From the NCBI RefSeq assembly GCF_021432065.1, contig NZ_CP090364.1, positions 2,184,601 to 2,248,600 on the forward strand: a stretch of 64,000 bases of DNA. The letters run 5' to 3'. The notes below the pieces were generated by a model that was not told the origin of the DNA, searched no databases, and saw only the letters and a program-made list of their open reading frames with translations. Shown one piece after another: positions 29,466 through 38,890 of the stretch (position 1 is the first letter of the stretch; each line of letters starts with the position of its first letter). The position numbers and the translations under genes are program-made. This stretch comes from Photobacterium sp. TLY01 (GTDB taxonomy: Bacteria; Pseudomonadota; Gammaproteobacteria; Enterobacterales; Vibrionaceae).

Positions 29466-29988
29466 TTCGCCTCCAGACCAGTCCGGGCTGATTGGGGTTA
29501 CAGTGATGCTTCACCCAGCGGCTGGCCAGAGTCAGTAATTGCTGCGTCTGGCTGTCACTGAGCGTGAAACCCGGTTGCACCAGGCCATCCAGCCAGCGCT
29601 GCCCTGCCGGAGAATCAAACCCTTCTGCCAGAGAAGCACTGGTGTCCAGGTAGCGCAGAAACTGCCGGTCAAGGTGTGACGCCAGTGAAGGCTCAACATG
29701 TGCCGCGGCCACTTTCAGTACCAGAAATACATCACTCATGACGGACTGGGAAGCACTCTGTCCGCAACTTTGCTCTATTGTTGCAATCGCCTTCAGGGCT
29801 TCACGACGGTAACGGTTAAAACGATACAGGCGATACCGGTAAAAAGCCCACAACAGCAGAAATACCAAAACCAGAACACCCAATATCTGCCAGCCAAGTG
29901 TCTGAGGCCACCAACTCACGGCGTCCGGCAGGGCAATTTCAATCAAATCTTTCAAAATGTAAGAAGAAGGAGGGGCTGGCTGCGTCAT
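29455..29988 (-). CDS. DUF4381 family membrane protein
   Basis: A 177-residue protein with one central transmembrane helix (LGWQILGVLVLVFLLLWAFYRY, about 31-52) and a helical cytoplasmic tail. The start PPSSYILKDLIEIALPDAVSWWPQT is characteristic of DUF4381, a family found almost only inside MoxR-DUF58-VWA operons. The function is unknown. Its start codon shares one base with the DUF58 stop (TAATG), so translation is coupled. Confidence 0.87.
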   Translation of the reverse strand: MTQPAPPSSYILKDLIEIALPDAVSWWPQTLGWQILGVLVLVFLLLWAFYRYRLYRFNRYRREALKAIATIEQSCGQSASQSVMSDVFLVLKVAAAHVEPSLASHLDRQFLRYLDTSASLAEGFDSPAGQRWLDGLVQPGFTLSDSQTQQLLTLASRWVKHHCNPNQPGLVWRRNEH

Positions 29989-30920
29989 TATGCATTCTCC
30001 AGTGCCTGCCGGAATTGGCGAATATGACTGCCTGAGGTGTCCAGCTCAATAAATGGCAAATGCTTCATTGCCATGATCTTACTCAGCGTGTCCTTCCTTG
30101 CCTGATACAAGGCGGTAAGATGTCTGTCTACTGCCTGACTTTTTTGACCAGGTTCAATGTTCATCTGCAAATCCCCGTCTGACACGACCCAGGCTTGCTC
30201 AGAAGCAAAAGACTGCTCGAGCGGGTCGTTAATCGCAATACACAACACATGACCACGCCGCTGAAGATGCTGCAATTTTTGAATACAGGCCGCATTGCAC
30301 TGATAGAAATCACTGAGGATAACCACCAGCGCATTACGCTCTTTTCGCTCCATCAACCGCGTAAGCATGGCATCAAGCTGGTTTTGTCCAGACCTAGACG
30401 AAGCCACACTCAGTGACTGGTTGACTTCGCAAAGCCGGTGAAGCTGAGCCAGAAATTCTGATTGCGTTCGGGTTGGCCGCGGGTCTGTCAGCCGCTCTTC
30501 GCCGAAAATGGCCAGCCCGACCCGATCGTTCTTTTTCACCACAGACCAGCCAATTAAAGCCGCGATTTCCGCCGCTACAACCGATTTCATGGTATCGACA
30601 GAAGAAAAAAACATGCTGGCACGCTGATCAACACATAAAGTAACATGATGATCTTTCTCTTCGGTGTACACCCGCACATAGGGCTCACCGGTGCGCAACG
30701 TTACCCGCCAGTCCAGCTGACGAATGTCGTCGCCTTTTCGGTAGTGACGCAACTCTTCAAAGTTCAGACCCCGGCCGCGAAAGTTAGAGCTGTGCCGCCC
30801 GGCCAGAATACTGTGAATTTTCAACAATGAAGGGGACGATAACTGCGTGGCCTGCGCCTGCAACGCCGCCAGTCTGGCAGGTTGACAGTACAAGCGTGCA
30901 TCCAGCGAGGGCTCAGCCAT
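29988..30920 (-). CDS. DUF58 domain protein
   Basis: A 310-residue soluble protein of the DUF58 (VWA-like) family. The signature RGRGLNFEELRHYRKGDDIRQLDWR followed by EPYVRVYTEEKDH is clear, and the C-terminal half looks like a VWA fold (CVDQRASMFF, VVILSDFY) with an incomplete metal site. DUF58 genes nearly always follow moxR. The ATG at 30920 is used, with TAGGAG 8 bases upstream; it starts 10 bp after the moxR stop. Confidence 0.9.
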   Translation of the reverse strand: MAEPSLDARLYCQPARLAALQAQATQLSSPSLLKIHSILAGRHSSNFRGRGLNFEELRHYRKGDDIRQLDWRVTLRTGEPYVRVYTEEKDHHVTLCVDQRASMFFSSVDTMKSVVAAEIAALIGWSVVKKNDRVGLAIFGEERLTDPRPTRTQSEFLAQLHRLCEVNQSLSVASSRSGQNQLDAMLTRLMERKERNALVVILSDFYQCNAACIQKLQHLQRRGHVLCIAINDPLEQSFASEQAWVVSDGDLQMNIEPGQKSQAVDRHLTALYQARKDTLSKIMAMKHLPFIELDTSGSHIRQFRQALENA

Positions 30921-30930
30921 AACCACACTC

Positions 30931-31923
30931 CTACCCAATCAGCACATGATCAAGTAATAGCTGGATGACATCGTTCTTTGTCACTCCGTCAGCCGCGGCG
31001 CTGTAACCCAGATTCAGCCTGTGCCCCAACACCGGTTTTGCCATCATCCGCACATCATCGGGCTCAACATGATCCCGTCCGGCCAGCCAGGCACAGGCAC
31101 GTGCACATTTGTCCAGCGCGATAGAGGCTCGCGGACTGGAACCGACTTCGATCCACTCGCTCAGTTTCGTGTCGGGGTAACGATCCGGGTGGCGGGTTGC
31201 CATCACCAGATTGACTATGTAGCGCTCCACCACTTCAGACACATGAATCTCGGCCAGCTGGTTCCGGGCATCGAGCACCAATTGCGGATCGATGCGTTCC
31301 TCAGCAGAGGTTTGCTCCGCAGCCATTTTGCCCTGTGACTTCTCTTCCGCGCGCACCAGACGGACAATATCTAACTCAGCGTCATCTTCCGGATAGTCGA
31401 CGGTGACTTTGAGCATGAAACGGTCCACCTGCGCTTCCGGCAGCGGATAAGTACCTTCCTGCTCAATCGGGTTTTGAGTAGCTAACACAATGAAAGGTTC
31501 AGGAAGCTTGCGACTGCTGTCTCCGACCGTCACTGTGCCTTCTGCCATGGCTTCCAGCAAAGCAGCCTGCACCTTGGCAGGGGCCCGGTTAATTTCATCG
31601 GCCAGCAAAATGTTGTTAAAAATGGGACCGGGCTGAAAAGTCAGCTGAGGTTTACCGTCGGCGTCCTCCTGGTACATGTCTGTGCCCGTCACATCAGACG
31701 GCAAGAGATCCGGCGTGAACTGCACCCGGCCAAATCTGGCGTTCATCATTCCGGCAAGCGCTTTCACTGAACGGGTTTTTGCCGTGCCAGGTAAGCCTTC
31801 CAACAAGATATGGCCATTAGTAATCAAACCGATAACAATCGAACGGGCAACATGGTGTTGTCCAATCACGGATTGATCAATTTTTTCCAGCAGCAGATTC
31901 ATTGCCTGTTGTGCAGCATTCAC
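30931..31923 (-). CDS. MoxR-family AAA+ ATPase
   Basis: A 330-residue AAA+ ATPase of the MoxR group, thought to act as a chaperone for assembly or metal/cofactor insertion of partner proteins. Walker A is GLPGTAKT (43-50), Walker [11 protein letters not shown], and sensor [22 protein letters not shown]. The GTG at 31923 is chosen since AGGAG lies about 8 bases upstream; the GTG at 31941 would need that same sequence as coding. It heads the five-gene Bat block and is 88 bp downstream of the multihaem cytochrome gene with no terminator between. Confidence 0.92.
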   Translation of the reverse strand: MNAAQQAMNLLLEKIDQSVIGQHHVARSIVIGLITNGHILLEGLPGTAKTRSVKALAGMMNARFGRVQFTPDLLPSDVTGTDMYQEDADGKPQLTFQPGPIFNNILLADEINRAPAKVQAALLEAMAEGTVTVGDSSRKLPEPFIVLATQNPIEQEGTYPLPEAQVDRFMLKVTVDYPEDDAELDIVRLVRAEEKSQGKMAAEQTSAEERIDPQLVLDARNQLAEIHVSEVVERYIVNLVMATRHPDRYPDTKLSEWIEVGSSPRASIALDKCARACAWLAGRDHVEPDDVRMMAKPVLGHRLNLGYSAAADGVTKNDVIQLLLDHVLIG

Positions 31924-32011
31924 GTGAGTCACTCCTGTCACTTGTTATTGCTTATTGTATCCGGCTCTGGCGTCAACACACGGCGACCGGGCTAACCGCT
32001 GTCCGACCCGC

Positions 32012-34285
32012 TCAGGGCTGCGCGCGTTTCATCATGACGATCTGCTGCACCAATTGCTGAATCTGTGGGTTACCCGGCAGCAATTGTGACAACTTCTGCG
32101 CGTAATACAGCGCGTTATCATAATCTTTGTGCATCAGATAATTCTGCACCAGGGTATAGTGCACATCAGGATTGGCAGGTGCCTGTACCAGCGCCCGATG
32201 AAGATAGGTGGAAGCGACCTGATACTGCCCTTGATCCTGTAACAGTAAACCGTAAGTATAGAGGTAGTTTATTTCTTCTTGCGAATTATCAACGGCTTGT
32301 TTCAGCGAAAGCAGTGCCTTGTCTTTTCTGCCGCTCCTTACCCAACTCATCGCCAGCGCATAATGTACGCTGGCTTCCTCCGGCTGTACCGCCAGGGCTT
32401 GTTCAAGCACGGCACGCACCTGCAGCTCATTGCCGGCACGACGGTAAACTTCAGCCAGATTGACATAGGCCGGTGCGTAAATCGGCTCGACATCGATCGC
32501 GGTTTTAAAATATTGCTCGGCGGCCTGGGAATCCCCCATCGCCAGCGCCAGATTGCCCAGGTTGGTATGGGCAAACCCGCGATCCGCATTGTAAAGCTGT
32601 ATTTGCCGGTAACTGTCCAGCGCCTGCTCAAGCTGCGTCTTTTGATCTGCACTGAGCTGAGCCGCATGAGGCAAGGTCAGCATCGGGGCAAGCGCACGCG
32701 CCGCATTGGCTCTGATCGGCATATGCTGATCGGCCAGTAACGGTGACAGAATGCGGAAACGATCCGCCAGAGGGTACTGCGCGGTGGCTGCAATCGTTGC
32801 CTGACGTTTCAAAGGTTCGTCATCGCGAATTGCGCGCACAATGGCTACCAGCGAGTTTCTGTCCGGATAGTTTTCCATTCTTTCAATGGCCGATGCCCGA
32901 ACAATATCCGGTAATTGATTGTCCTGCGCGATACGGGTCAGCTGTTCCGAAGCCGAAGGCACGCCCTGATCGGCAGCCTGGAAAGCCAGCGAGAAATGAT
33001 CAAGATTTCGGTGCGAGGATGCCGGATACCAGCGCTCGACCTGCTGCTTCGCCCAGGTTGCGCTCTTATCCTGATGACAGGCATTACAGGCATTCGGCGC
33101 AGCTGTCTTCACGGACAGATCCGGCCGGGGAACCCGAAAGCTGTGATCGCGTCTCGGGTCAATCTGCATATAGGTGGTGGCAGGCATGTGGCAATCCACA
33201 CACTGACTGCCTGCGCTGTTGGTTGCGTGTTGATGATGTTCGGTTTTATCATAGGTTTCTGCATTATGGCATTGGGTACAGGTTTGATTTGCGGGCAACA
33301 CCAGCTCTCCGGAGTGGGGGTTGTGGCAATTGGTACAGGTGACGCCCGCCTGATACATCTTGCTCTGCAGAAACGATCCCCAGACATAGTTTTCATCCCA
33401 GACTTGTCCATCCACATGATAAAGCTCAGGGGTCAGCAGCGCTCCCTGGAAGTGCTGTGAAAAATCCATCGGGCCGGTTCGGTCTGCCAACTGAGTACGC
33501 CTCGCATGACAGGAAGCACAGACTTCAATTTGCTGGCTGGCTTGTAAGGGCGCCGCGGGCTGCATTTTTCTGTCCGCCTGCTGATAAAAGAGCGGTGTTT
33601 TTTTCCCTATGTTCTGCGCAAAACCTTTGTTACTGATGTCCGTGTTTCCGGCCGCCCAGGCAAGATGCTGCTGAGGCTCACCATGGCAGGCCTGGCAACT
33701 GACATTCACGGCACTATAGGTCGACTGATAGGTTTGCGTATGTTGATCATAGCGCTTTTCGAAATTGGTGGTATGGCAGTCGGCGCACATCTGGTTCCAG
33801 TTCTGCCCCATCTGCGTCCAGTGAAACGGATCATTGGCTTGCTGATCCGGATGGAGATCGAACCAGCGCTGTCCGCCTTGCGCTTTTTCTCGGCTATCCC
33901 AGGCAAAAGGTAAAAACTGAATTTTCCCGCCGCCAACTGAAAACGCATATTGCTGCAGCGGATAATAACCAAAAGTGTAGGCCACTTTATATTCGGTACG
34001 CTGCCCTGAAGGTTCAATAATATCAATCAGATATTCTTTTTCTCTCTGCCGTAATTGAAAAACGGTTTCATCTTTTTGAAACCTTATGCCGTCAAATTCA
34101 GCCAAAACATCAGCGCTATTTGCGTGAGCCATTGCATGAAAGTGATGTGAGCTTTTCCATTGTTGCACTTCATTTTCGTGACATTTCACACACTGAGTGT
34201 CTACATTATTCTGAGACACAGCATCAAAAGAGAGAGCTAGTATGCTCAGAAAAAAAAGTGCGCTTGTGACAAAACATTGCTTCAT
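32012..34285 (-). CDS. Octahaem c-type cytochrome with HEAT-like and TPR repeats
   Basis: A 757-residue periplasmic protein. A signal peptide (FVTSALFFLSILALSFDAVS) is followed by eight CxxCH haem sites at Cys32, 167, 197, 256, 317, 336, 362 and 400. A HEAT-like helical stretch runs about 415-535, and about five TPRs fill 550-745. The haem part resembles cytochrome c554/NrfA-type multihaem modules. The family is seen in diverse marine bacteria, mostly with unknown partners; electron transfer plus protein binding is the reasonable reading. A consensus-like promoter lies 25 nt upstream of the start, and the MoxR genes follow on the same strand. Confidence 0.9.
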   Translation of the reverse strand: MKQCFVTSALFFLSILALSFDAVSQNNVDTQCVKCHENEVQQWKSSHHFHAMAHANSADVLAEFDGIRFQKDETVFQLRQREKEYLIDIIEPSGQRTEYKVAYTFGYYPLQQYAFSVGGGKIQFLPFAWDSREKAQGGQRWFDLHPDQQANDPFHWTQMGQNWNQMCADCHTTNFEKRYDQHTQTYQSTYSAVNVSCQACHGEPQQHLAWAAGNTDISNKGFAQNIGKKTPLFYQQADRKMQPAAPLQASQQIEVCASCHARRTQLADRTGPMDFSQHFQGALLTPELYHVDGQVWDENYVWGSFLQSKMYQAGVTCTNCHNPHSGELVLPANQTCTQCHNAETYDKTEHHQHATNSAGSQCVDCHMPATTYMQIDPRRDHSFRVPRPDLSVKTAAPNACNACHQDKSATWAKQQVERWYPASSHRNLDHFSLAFQAADQGVPSASEQLTRIAQDNQLPDIVRASAIERMENYPDRNSLVAIVRAIRDDEPLKRQATIAATAQYPLADRFRILSPLLADQHMPIRANAARALAPMLTLPHAAQLSADQKTQLEQALDSYRQIQLYNADRGFAHTNLGNLALAMGDSQAAEQYFKTAIDVEPIYAPAYVNLAEVYRRAGNELQVRAVLEQALAVQPEEASVHYALAMSWVRSGRKDKALLSLKQAVDNSQEEINYLYTYGLLLQDQGQYQVASTYLHRALVQAPANPDVHYTLVQNYLMHKDYDNALYYAQKLSQLLPGNPQIQQLVQQIVMMKRAQP

Positions 34286-34317
34286 AAAAAAATACTTACT
34301 TTCGACTGGTTAATATC

Positions 34318-34346
34318 TGTATAGCAATTAAACTTAATATTCACAA
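34318..34346 (-). promoter_or_regulatory. Sigma-70 promoter of the cytochrome-MoxR operon
   Basis: Minus strand TTGTGA (34341-34346), a 17-bp AT-rich spacer and TATACA (34318-34323). Transcription would start near 34311, giving a leader of about 25 nt before the cytochrome ATG at 34285. Confidence 0.65.
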
Positions 34347-34442
34347 TAAGTTACCGTTAGGAAAACCACCGTCAGCAAAAGAGCAACACATACTGCGATG
34401 TAAACATAAACCAAGTTTTTTAACCCGTGGCATTTGCCGTAC

Positions 34443-34458
34443 AAAGGAGGTTATTTTG
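34443..34458 (+). promoter_or_regulatory. Strong Shine-Dalgarno site that fixes the sulfatase TTG start
   Basis: AAAGGAGGT (34443-34451) is almost fully complementary to the 16S rRNA tail and stands 5 bases before TTG at 34456. The first in-frame ATG (34489) has no such site and would cut into the signal peptide. Confidence 0.85.
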
Positions 34459-36030
34459 ATTTCTCTTAAGTCAAAAATAACAAAGCTTATGGCTATTATC
34501 GGGGTTGCCTTTGGTGCAACCAGTGTCAGTGCAGCAGAAAAACCGAATATACTCGTGATATGGGGAGACGATATTGGCGTTCATAATATCAGTGCTTATA
34601 ACCACGGTATTATGGGATACAAAACCCCGAATATTGACCGCATCGCAAAAGAAGGCGCGATGTTTACCGATGCCTATGGTCAGCAATCTTGTACCGCTGG
34701 CAGGGCGTCATTTATTCTGGGGCAGCACCCGTTTCGCACAGGATTATTAACCATAGGTATGCCGGGTTCTGATCACGGTATTCCTGACTGGTCGCCAACC
34801 ATTGCTGATTTATTGCATGAGCAGGGATATGTCAGTGGCCAGTTTGGTAAGAACCACTTGGGTGATCAGGACAAACACCTGCCTACTAACCACGGTTTTG
34901 ATGAATTCTTTGGTAACCTGTATCACCTGAATGCGGAAGAAGAGCCCGAGGGTTATTACTACCCGAAAGATCCTGAGTTTCGCAAAAAATACGGCCCGCG
35001 AGGCGTCTTGAAGTCCACCGCTGACGGTAAAGTCGAAGATACCGGTCCGCTGACACGTAAGCGGATGGAAACTGCAGATGAAGAGTTTATGGCTGCCGGT
35101 CTGGATTTCATGGAACGCGCCGTGAAGAGTGATAAGCCCTTCTTCATGTGGTTTAATACCACGCGTATGCACGTCTGGACGCACTTAAAACCTGAGTCTG
35201 TCGGCACGACAGGAATTGGTCTGTACCCGGACGGCATGGTTGAACACGACAAGTCAGTCGGTACCTTGCTGGACAAACTCGATGAGCTGAAGATTGCCGA
35301 CAACACGATTGTTGTGTACTCAACGGATAATGGTGCCGAGACGATTTCCTGGCCTGATGGCGGTACCACACCTTTCCATGGTGAAAAAGGAACCACCTGG
35401 GAAGGGGGGATGCGCGTCCCTCTGCTGGTGAAATGGCCCAATGTGATTAAACCAGGCACCATCTATAACGACATCATCTCGCATGAAGACTGGATGCCGA
35501 CCTTCCTGGCTGCAGCCGGTGAACCCGACTTGGTCGAAAAGCTGAAAAAAGGCTATTCCGCCAATGGTAAAGAATTCAAAGTTCATGCGGACGGCTATAA
35601 CTTTATGCCTTATTTCAAAGGTGAGGTCGAAAAAGGTCCCCGCGACACTATTTACTACTTTGGCGCAACCGGTGAGCTGAATGCGGTTCGCTGGCAAGAC
35701 TGGAAAATCCACTTTGCGACTCTTTCCGGTGGTATTAATACCGCCGTTCGCGAAACACCGGCCTGGCCTCTGGTAATCAACCTGCGGGCTGATCCCTATC
35801 AGAAAGGGGCGCTGGAGTCCGGTATGTATCTGAAGTGGTATGCGGAAAACACTATGTGGCTGTTTGTACCGGTACAGCAAAAAGTCATGGAATTCCTGAA
35901 AACCATTCCGGAATACCCATTCCAGCAAGGGTCCAGCCTCAGTGCGAGCAACATCAGTTATCAGACCCTGATGACGCAGGATGCACTGAAAAAGCTTGAA
36001 GCCTTGGATGCTCGGGTACCAAGAAACTAA
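34456..36030 (+). CDS. Secreted type I sulfatase (arylsulfatase family)
   Basis: A 524-residue alkaline-phosphatase-superfamily sulfatase. A signal peptide (LMAIIGVAFGATSVSA, cleavage near 26) is followed by the metal ligands GDD (37-39), the formylglycine site C-T-A-G-R (79-83), GKNHLGD with Lys132 and His134, and STDNGAE with Asp291/Asn292. It would hydrolyse a sulfate ester in the periplasm; the substrate is not readable. The cysteine must be converted to formylglycine, but no maturase gene is in the window. The start is TTG with an exceptional ribosome-binding site. It is divergent from the cytochrome operon and ends at a terminator. Confidence 0.92.
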   Translation: MISLKSKITKLMAIIGVAFGATSVSAAEKPNILVIWGDDIGVHNISAYNHGIMGYKTPNIDRIAKEGAMFTDAYGQQSCTAGRASFILGQHPFRTGLLTIGMPGSDHGIPDWSPTIADLLHEQGYVSGQFGKNHLGDQDKHLPTNHGFDEFFGNLYHLNAEEEPEGYYYPKDPEFRKKYGPRGVLKSTADGKVEDTGPLTRKRMETADEEFMAAGLDFMERAVKSDKPFFMWFNTTRMHVWTHLKPESVGTTGIGLYPDGMVEHDKSVGTLLDKLDELKIADNTIVVYSTDNGAETISWPDGGTTPFHGEKGTTWEGGMRVPLLVKWPNVIKPGTIYNDIISHEDWMPTFLAAAGEPDLVEKLKKGYSANGKEFKVHADGYNFMPYFKGEVEKGPRDTIYYFGATGELNAVRWQDWKIHFATLSGGINTAVRETPAWPLVINLRADPYQKGALESGMYLKWYAENTMWLFVPVQQKVMEFLKTIPEYPFQQGSSLSASNISYQTLMTQDALKKLEALDARVPRN

Positions 36031-36085
36031 CCGTATCAAACTCTGACTCTGCTTACCGCCTGTGCCGGTGGCGTGAGCGAACCAT

Positions 36086-36118
36086 AAAAGACCAGCGTCT
36101 CAGTGCGCTGGTCTTTTC
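36086..36118 (+). terminator. Terminator of the sulfatase gene
   Basis: A 12-bp perfect stem AAAAGACCAGCG / CGCTGGTCTTTT with an 8-base loop, 55 bp after the stop. Confidence 0.9.
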
Positions 36119-36194
36119 TGTTTTCGCCCGCGATGCATATTGATTTCAGACGATCTTCCCCTTTCCACCGGCTTCTTTTCCCATTCCTTGCGAG

Positions 36195-36240
36195 TGCACC
36201 AGGCTGCACCAAAATCATTACATCGCACCAAATCAGTGCA
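36195..36240 (+). promoter_or_regulatory. NtrC-like binding elements (GCACC repeats)
   Basis: Three TGCACCA/CGCACCA elements lie in 46 bp. The rightmost, 36224-36240, reads CGCACCAAATCAGTGCA and matches 13 of 17 positions of the NtrC consensus TGCACCAAAATGGTGCA, with both arms present. Another, TGCACCAAAATCATTAC (36205-36221), matches the left arm and centre. They centre about 120-150 bp upstream of the predicted sigma-54 start, as at glnA of E. coli. Confidence 0.6.
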
Positions 36241-36260
36241 CTTATCCCTAAGCACTGGAC

Positions 36261-36283
36261 TTATCATCCCTGATAATTATCAG
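36261..36283. promoter_or_regulatory. TTATCA/TGATAA palindrome cluster
   Basis: TTATCA-TCCC-TGATAA (36261-36276) overlaps the 14-bp perfect palindrome CTGATAATTATCAG (36270-36283). It lies between the NtrC-like sites and the sigma-54 promoter, where a DNA-bending protein or extra regulator often binds. It recalls half of a Fur box but lacks the full 7-1-7 spacing. The protein is unknown. Confidence 0.45.
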
Positions 36284-36324
36284 AGAGATACAGGTATGAC
36301 TGTTGGTATGAAGCCCAATTAAAA

Positions 36325-36341
36325 CTGGCTCGTTTTTTGCG
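36325..36341 (+). promoter_or_regulatory. Sigma-54 (-24/-12) promoter
   Basis: CTGGCTCGTTTTTTGCG matches YTGGCACGRNNNTTGCW at 11 of 14 defined positions, with GG and GC exactly 10 bp apart. It points toward the gene at 36464; the start would be near 36352, giving a leader of about 112 nt. Confidence 0.68.
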
Positions 36342-36463
36342 TTATGCCAGTGTCGTTAAGAAACTGCCCCCAGGCTTCAATCAGCTGACTCAGAAACAGA
36401 ATCAAAACGTCAAAGAGGATCAACAAAGTATTCATGCCATTCACCGGCATTTAGGGAGTCGAT

Positions 36464-37366
36464 ATGTGGATTATTCTCGGTTTAACACTGACTGTGCTGG
36501 CACTCACGGCTTGGTATTTCTATAACAAACAGCAGCAGGCTCAGACTGAAGCCCACTTCGATCAGATCCTTGGTCTTCGCCAGCTCATTCAGCTGCTGCG
36601 TCAGCACAGACGCTTGTCCCATGACCATCTGATGAAAAATCATCTCATGAAAAACCATGGTGAAACCCTGCCGGTTTTTCCCGAGCAAAATGCCATCCTG
36701 AGCCTGAGTCAAGCCCTGCTGAGCCAGACCGGGCTTGAGCAAAAACCCATGTACCGGATTCTGACCCAGCATTTGCAGCAATTAAGCACTGAGTGGCCAC
36801 AATATTCGATATCACGTAACCAGGCCAATCATGGCAAAAACATTCGTCATGTGATGTATCTGATTGATGACCACTTAACCACCAGCCTGCTGATTGCAGA
36901 CAAAAGCAGCCTGTTCGAGCAGTATCAGCAGTTCTGGCCGATCACACTGAATGCACTGGATACGCTGGCCCAGTTCCGCTCAACAGTCGCGGTATTTCGC
37001 CCGGGTCACACGAAGCAGGAAGTTTTACTGCGCCGGCATCTGCATTTGCTGCAACGCCGGCTGGGGCAAATGAACCTGATGCTCCAAATACCCGGGCCGT
37101 CACTGATGGCAGATCAGCTGGAGAATGACCTGACCACGTTGCTGCAATCGGCCAGTGCCAGCAAAGCATGCCGGCTGGCACTGTATAAGTTCTCACTCAG
37201 CCTGTCGGATAACATTTTCTATTTGTTTGATGCCAAGTTGACTGAGATTGCCCATGCGCTGGCAATCGAAGATTTCCCGCTCGATATCAGCGCCAGTTTG
37301 CAGCCTTTACTGGACCAGGCTGAATCTGAAGCTAACGGTCAGACCCAACTTAAGCTCCAGGCTTGA
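36464..37366 (+). CDS. Unrecognised membrane-anchored helical protein (NIT-like?)
   Basis: A 300-residue protein I do not recognise with certainty. One N-terminal transmembrane helix (3-20) is followed by an all-helical soluble part rich in Leu, Gln and His. Residues 38-57 (LRQLIQLLRQHRRLSHDHL) loosely resemble the first helix of nitrate/nitrite-sensing NIT domains, which pattern as L-I-x-x-L-Q-x-E-R-G-x-S. There is a short internal repeat HLMKNHLMKNH. The ATG at 36464 has GGGAG 5 bases upstream. It is alone between terminators and converges on serS. The upstream sigma-54/NtrC-like elements suggest it is made under nitrogen limitation; this is inference. Confidence 0.75.
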   Translation: MWIILGLTLTVLALTAWYFYNKQQQAQTEAHFDQILGLRQLIQLLRQHRRLSHDHLMKNHLMKNHGETLPVFPEQNAILSLSQALLSQTGLEQKPMYRILTQHLQQLSTEWPQYSISRNQANHGKNIRHVMYLIDDHLTTSLLIADKSSLFEQYQQFWPITLNALDTLAQFRSTVAVFRPGHTKQEVLLRRHLHLLQRRLGQMNLMLQIPGPSLMADQLENDLTTLLQSASASKACRLALYKFSLSLSDNIFYLFDAKLTEIAHALAIEDFPLDISASLQPLLDQAESEANGQTQLKLQA

Positions 37367-37420
37367 TAAAAATCCAGCCGCGAGGGGGCTGGCTTTCCCT
37401 GCGGCAGGTCACAACCTATA

Positions 37421-37450
37421 AAAAAACCCAGCACGCAGGCTGGGTTTTTC
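37421..37450. terminator. Bidirectional terminator between the 36464 gene and serS
   Basis: Stem AACCCAGC / GCTGGGTT with a six-base loop, A-run left and T-run right. A second smaller hairpin (CCAGCC / GGCTGG, about 37374-37393) precedes it, right after the plus-strand stop. Confidence 0.88.
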
Positions 37451-37473
37451 ATTTTGACTGTCATCACGGATGA

Positions 37474-38844
<1,371 letters not shown>

Positions 38845-38890
38845 TTAGAATCCCTAACGCAAGTTGATAAACGATACCCAAAAAGCCTGA

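Noticed and set aside
24433-36118. Mobile element or genomic island carrying the sulfatase/MoxR block
   Set aside because: No integrase, transposase, flanking direct repeats or tRNA were found at the borders; base usage looks like the neighbours. Insertion as a unit remains only a possibility.
36337-36525. 62-codon frame overlapping the start of the 36464 gene
   Set aside because: It begins at a TTG inside the sigma-54 -12 element and runs out of frame into the real gene; no ribosome-binding site precedes it.
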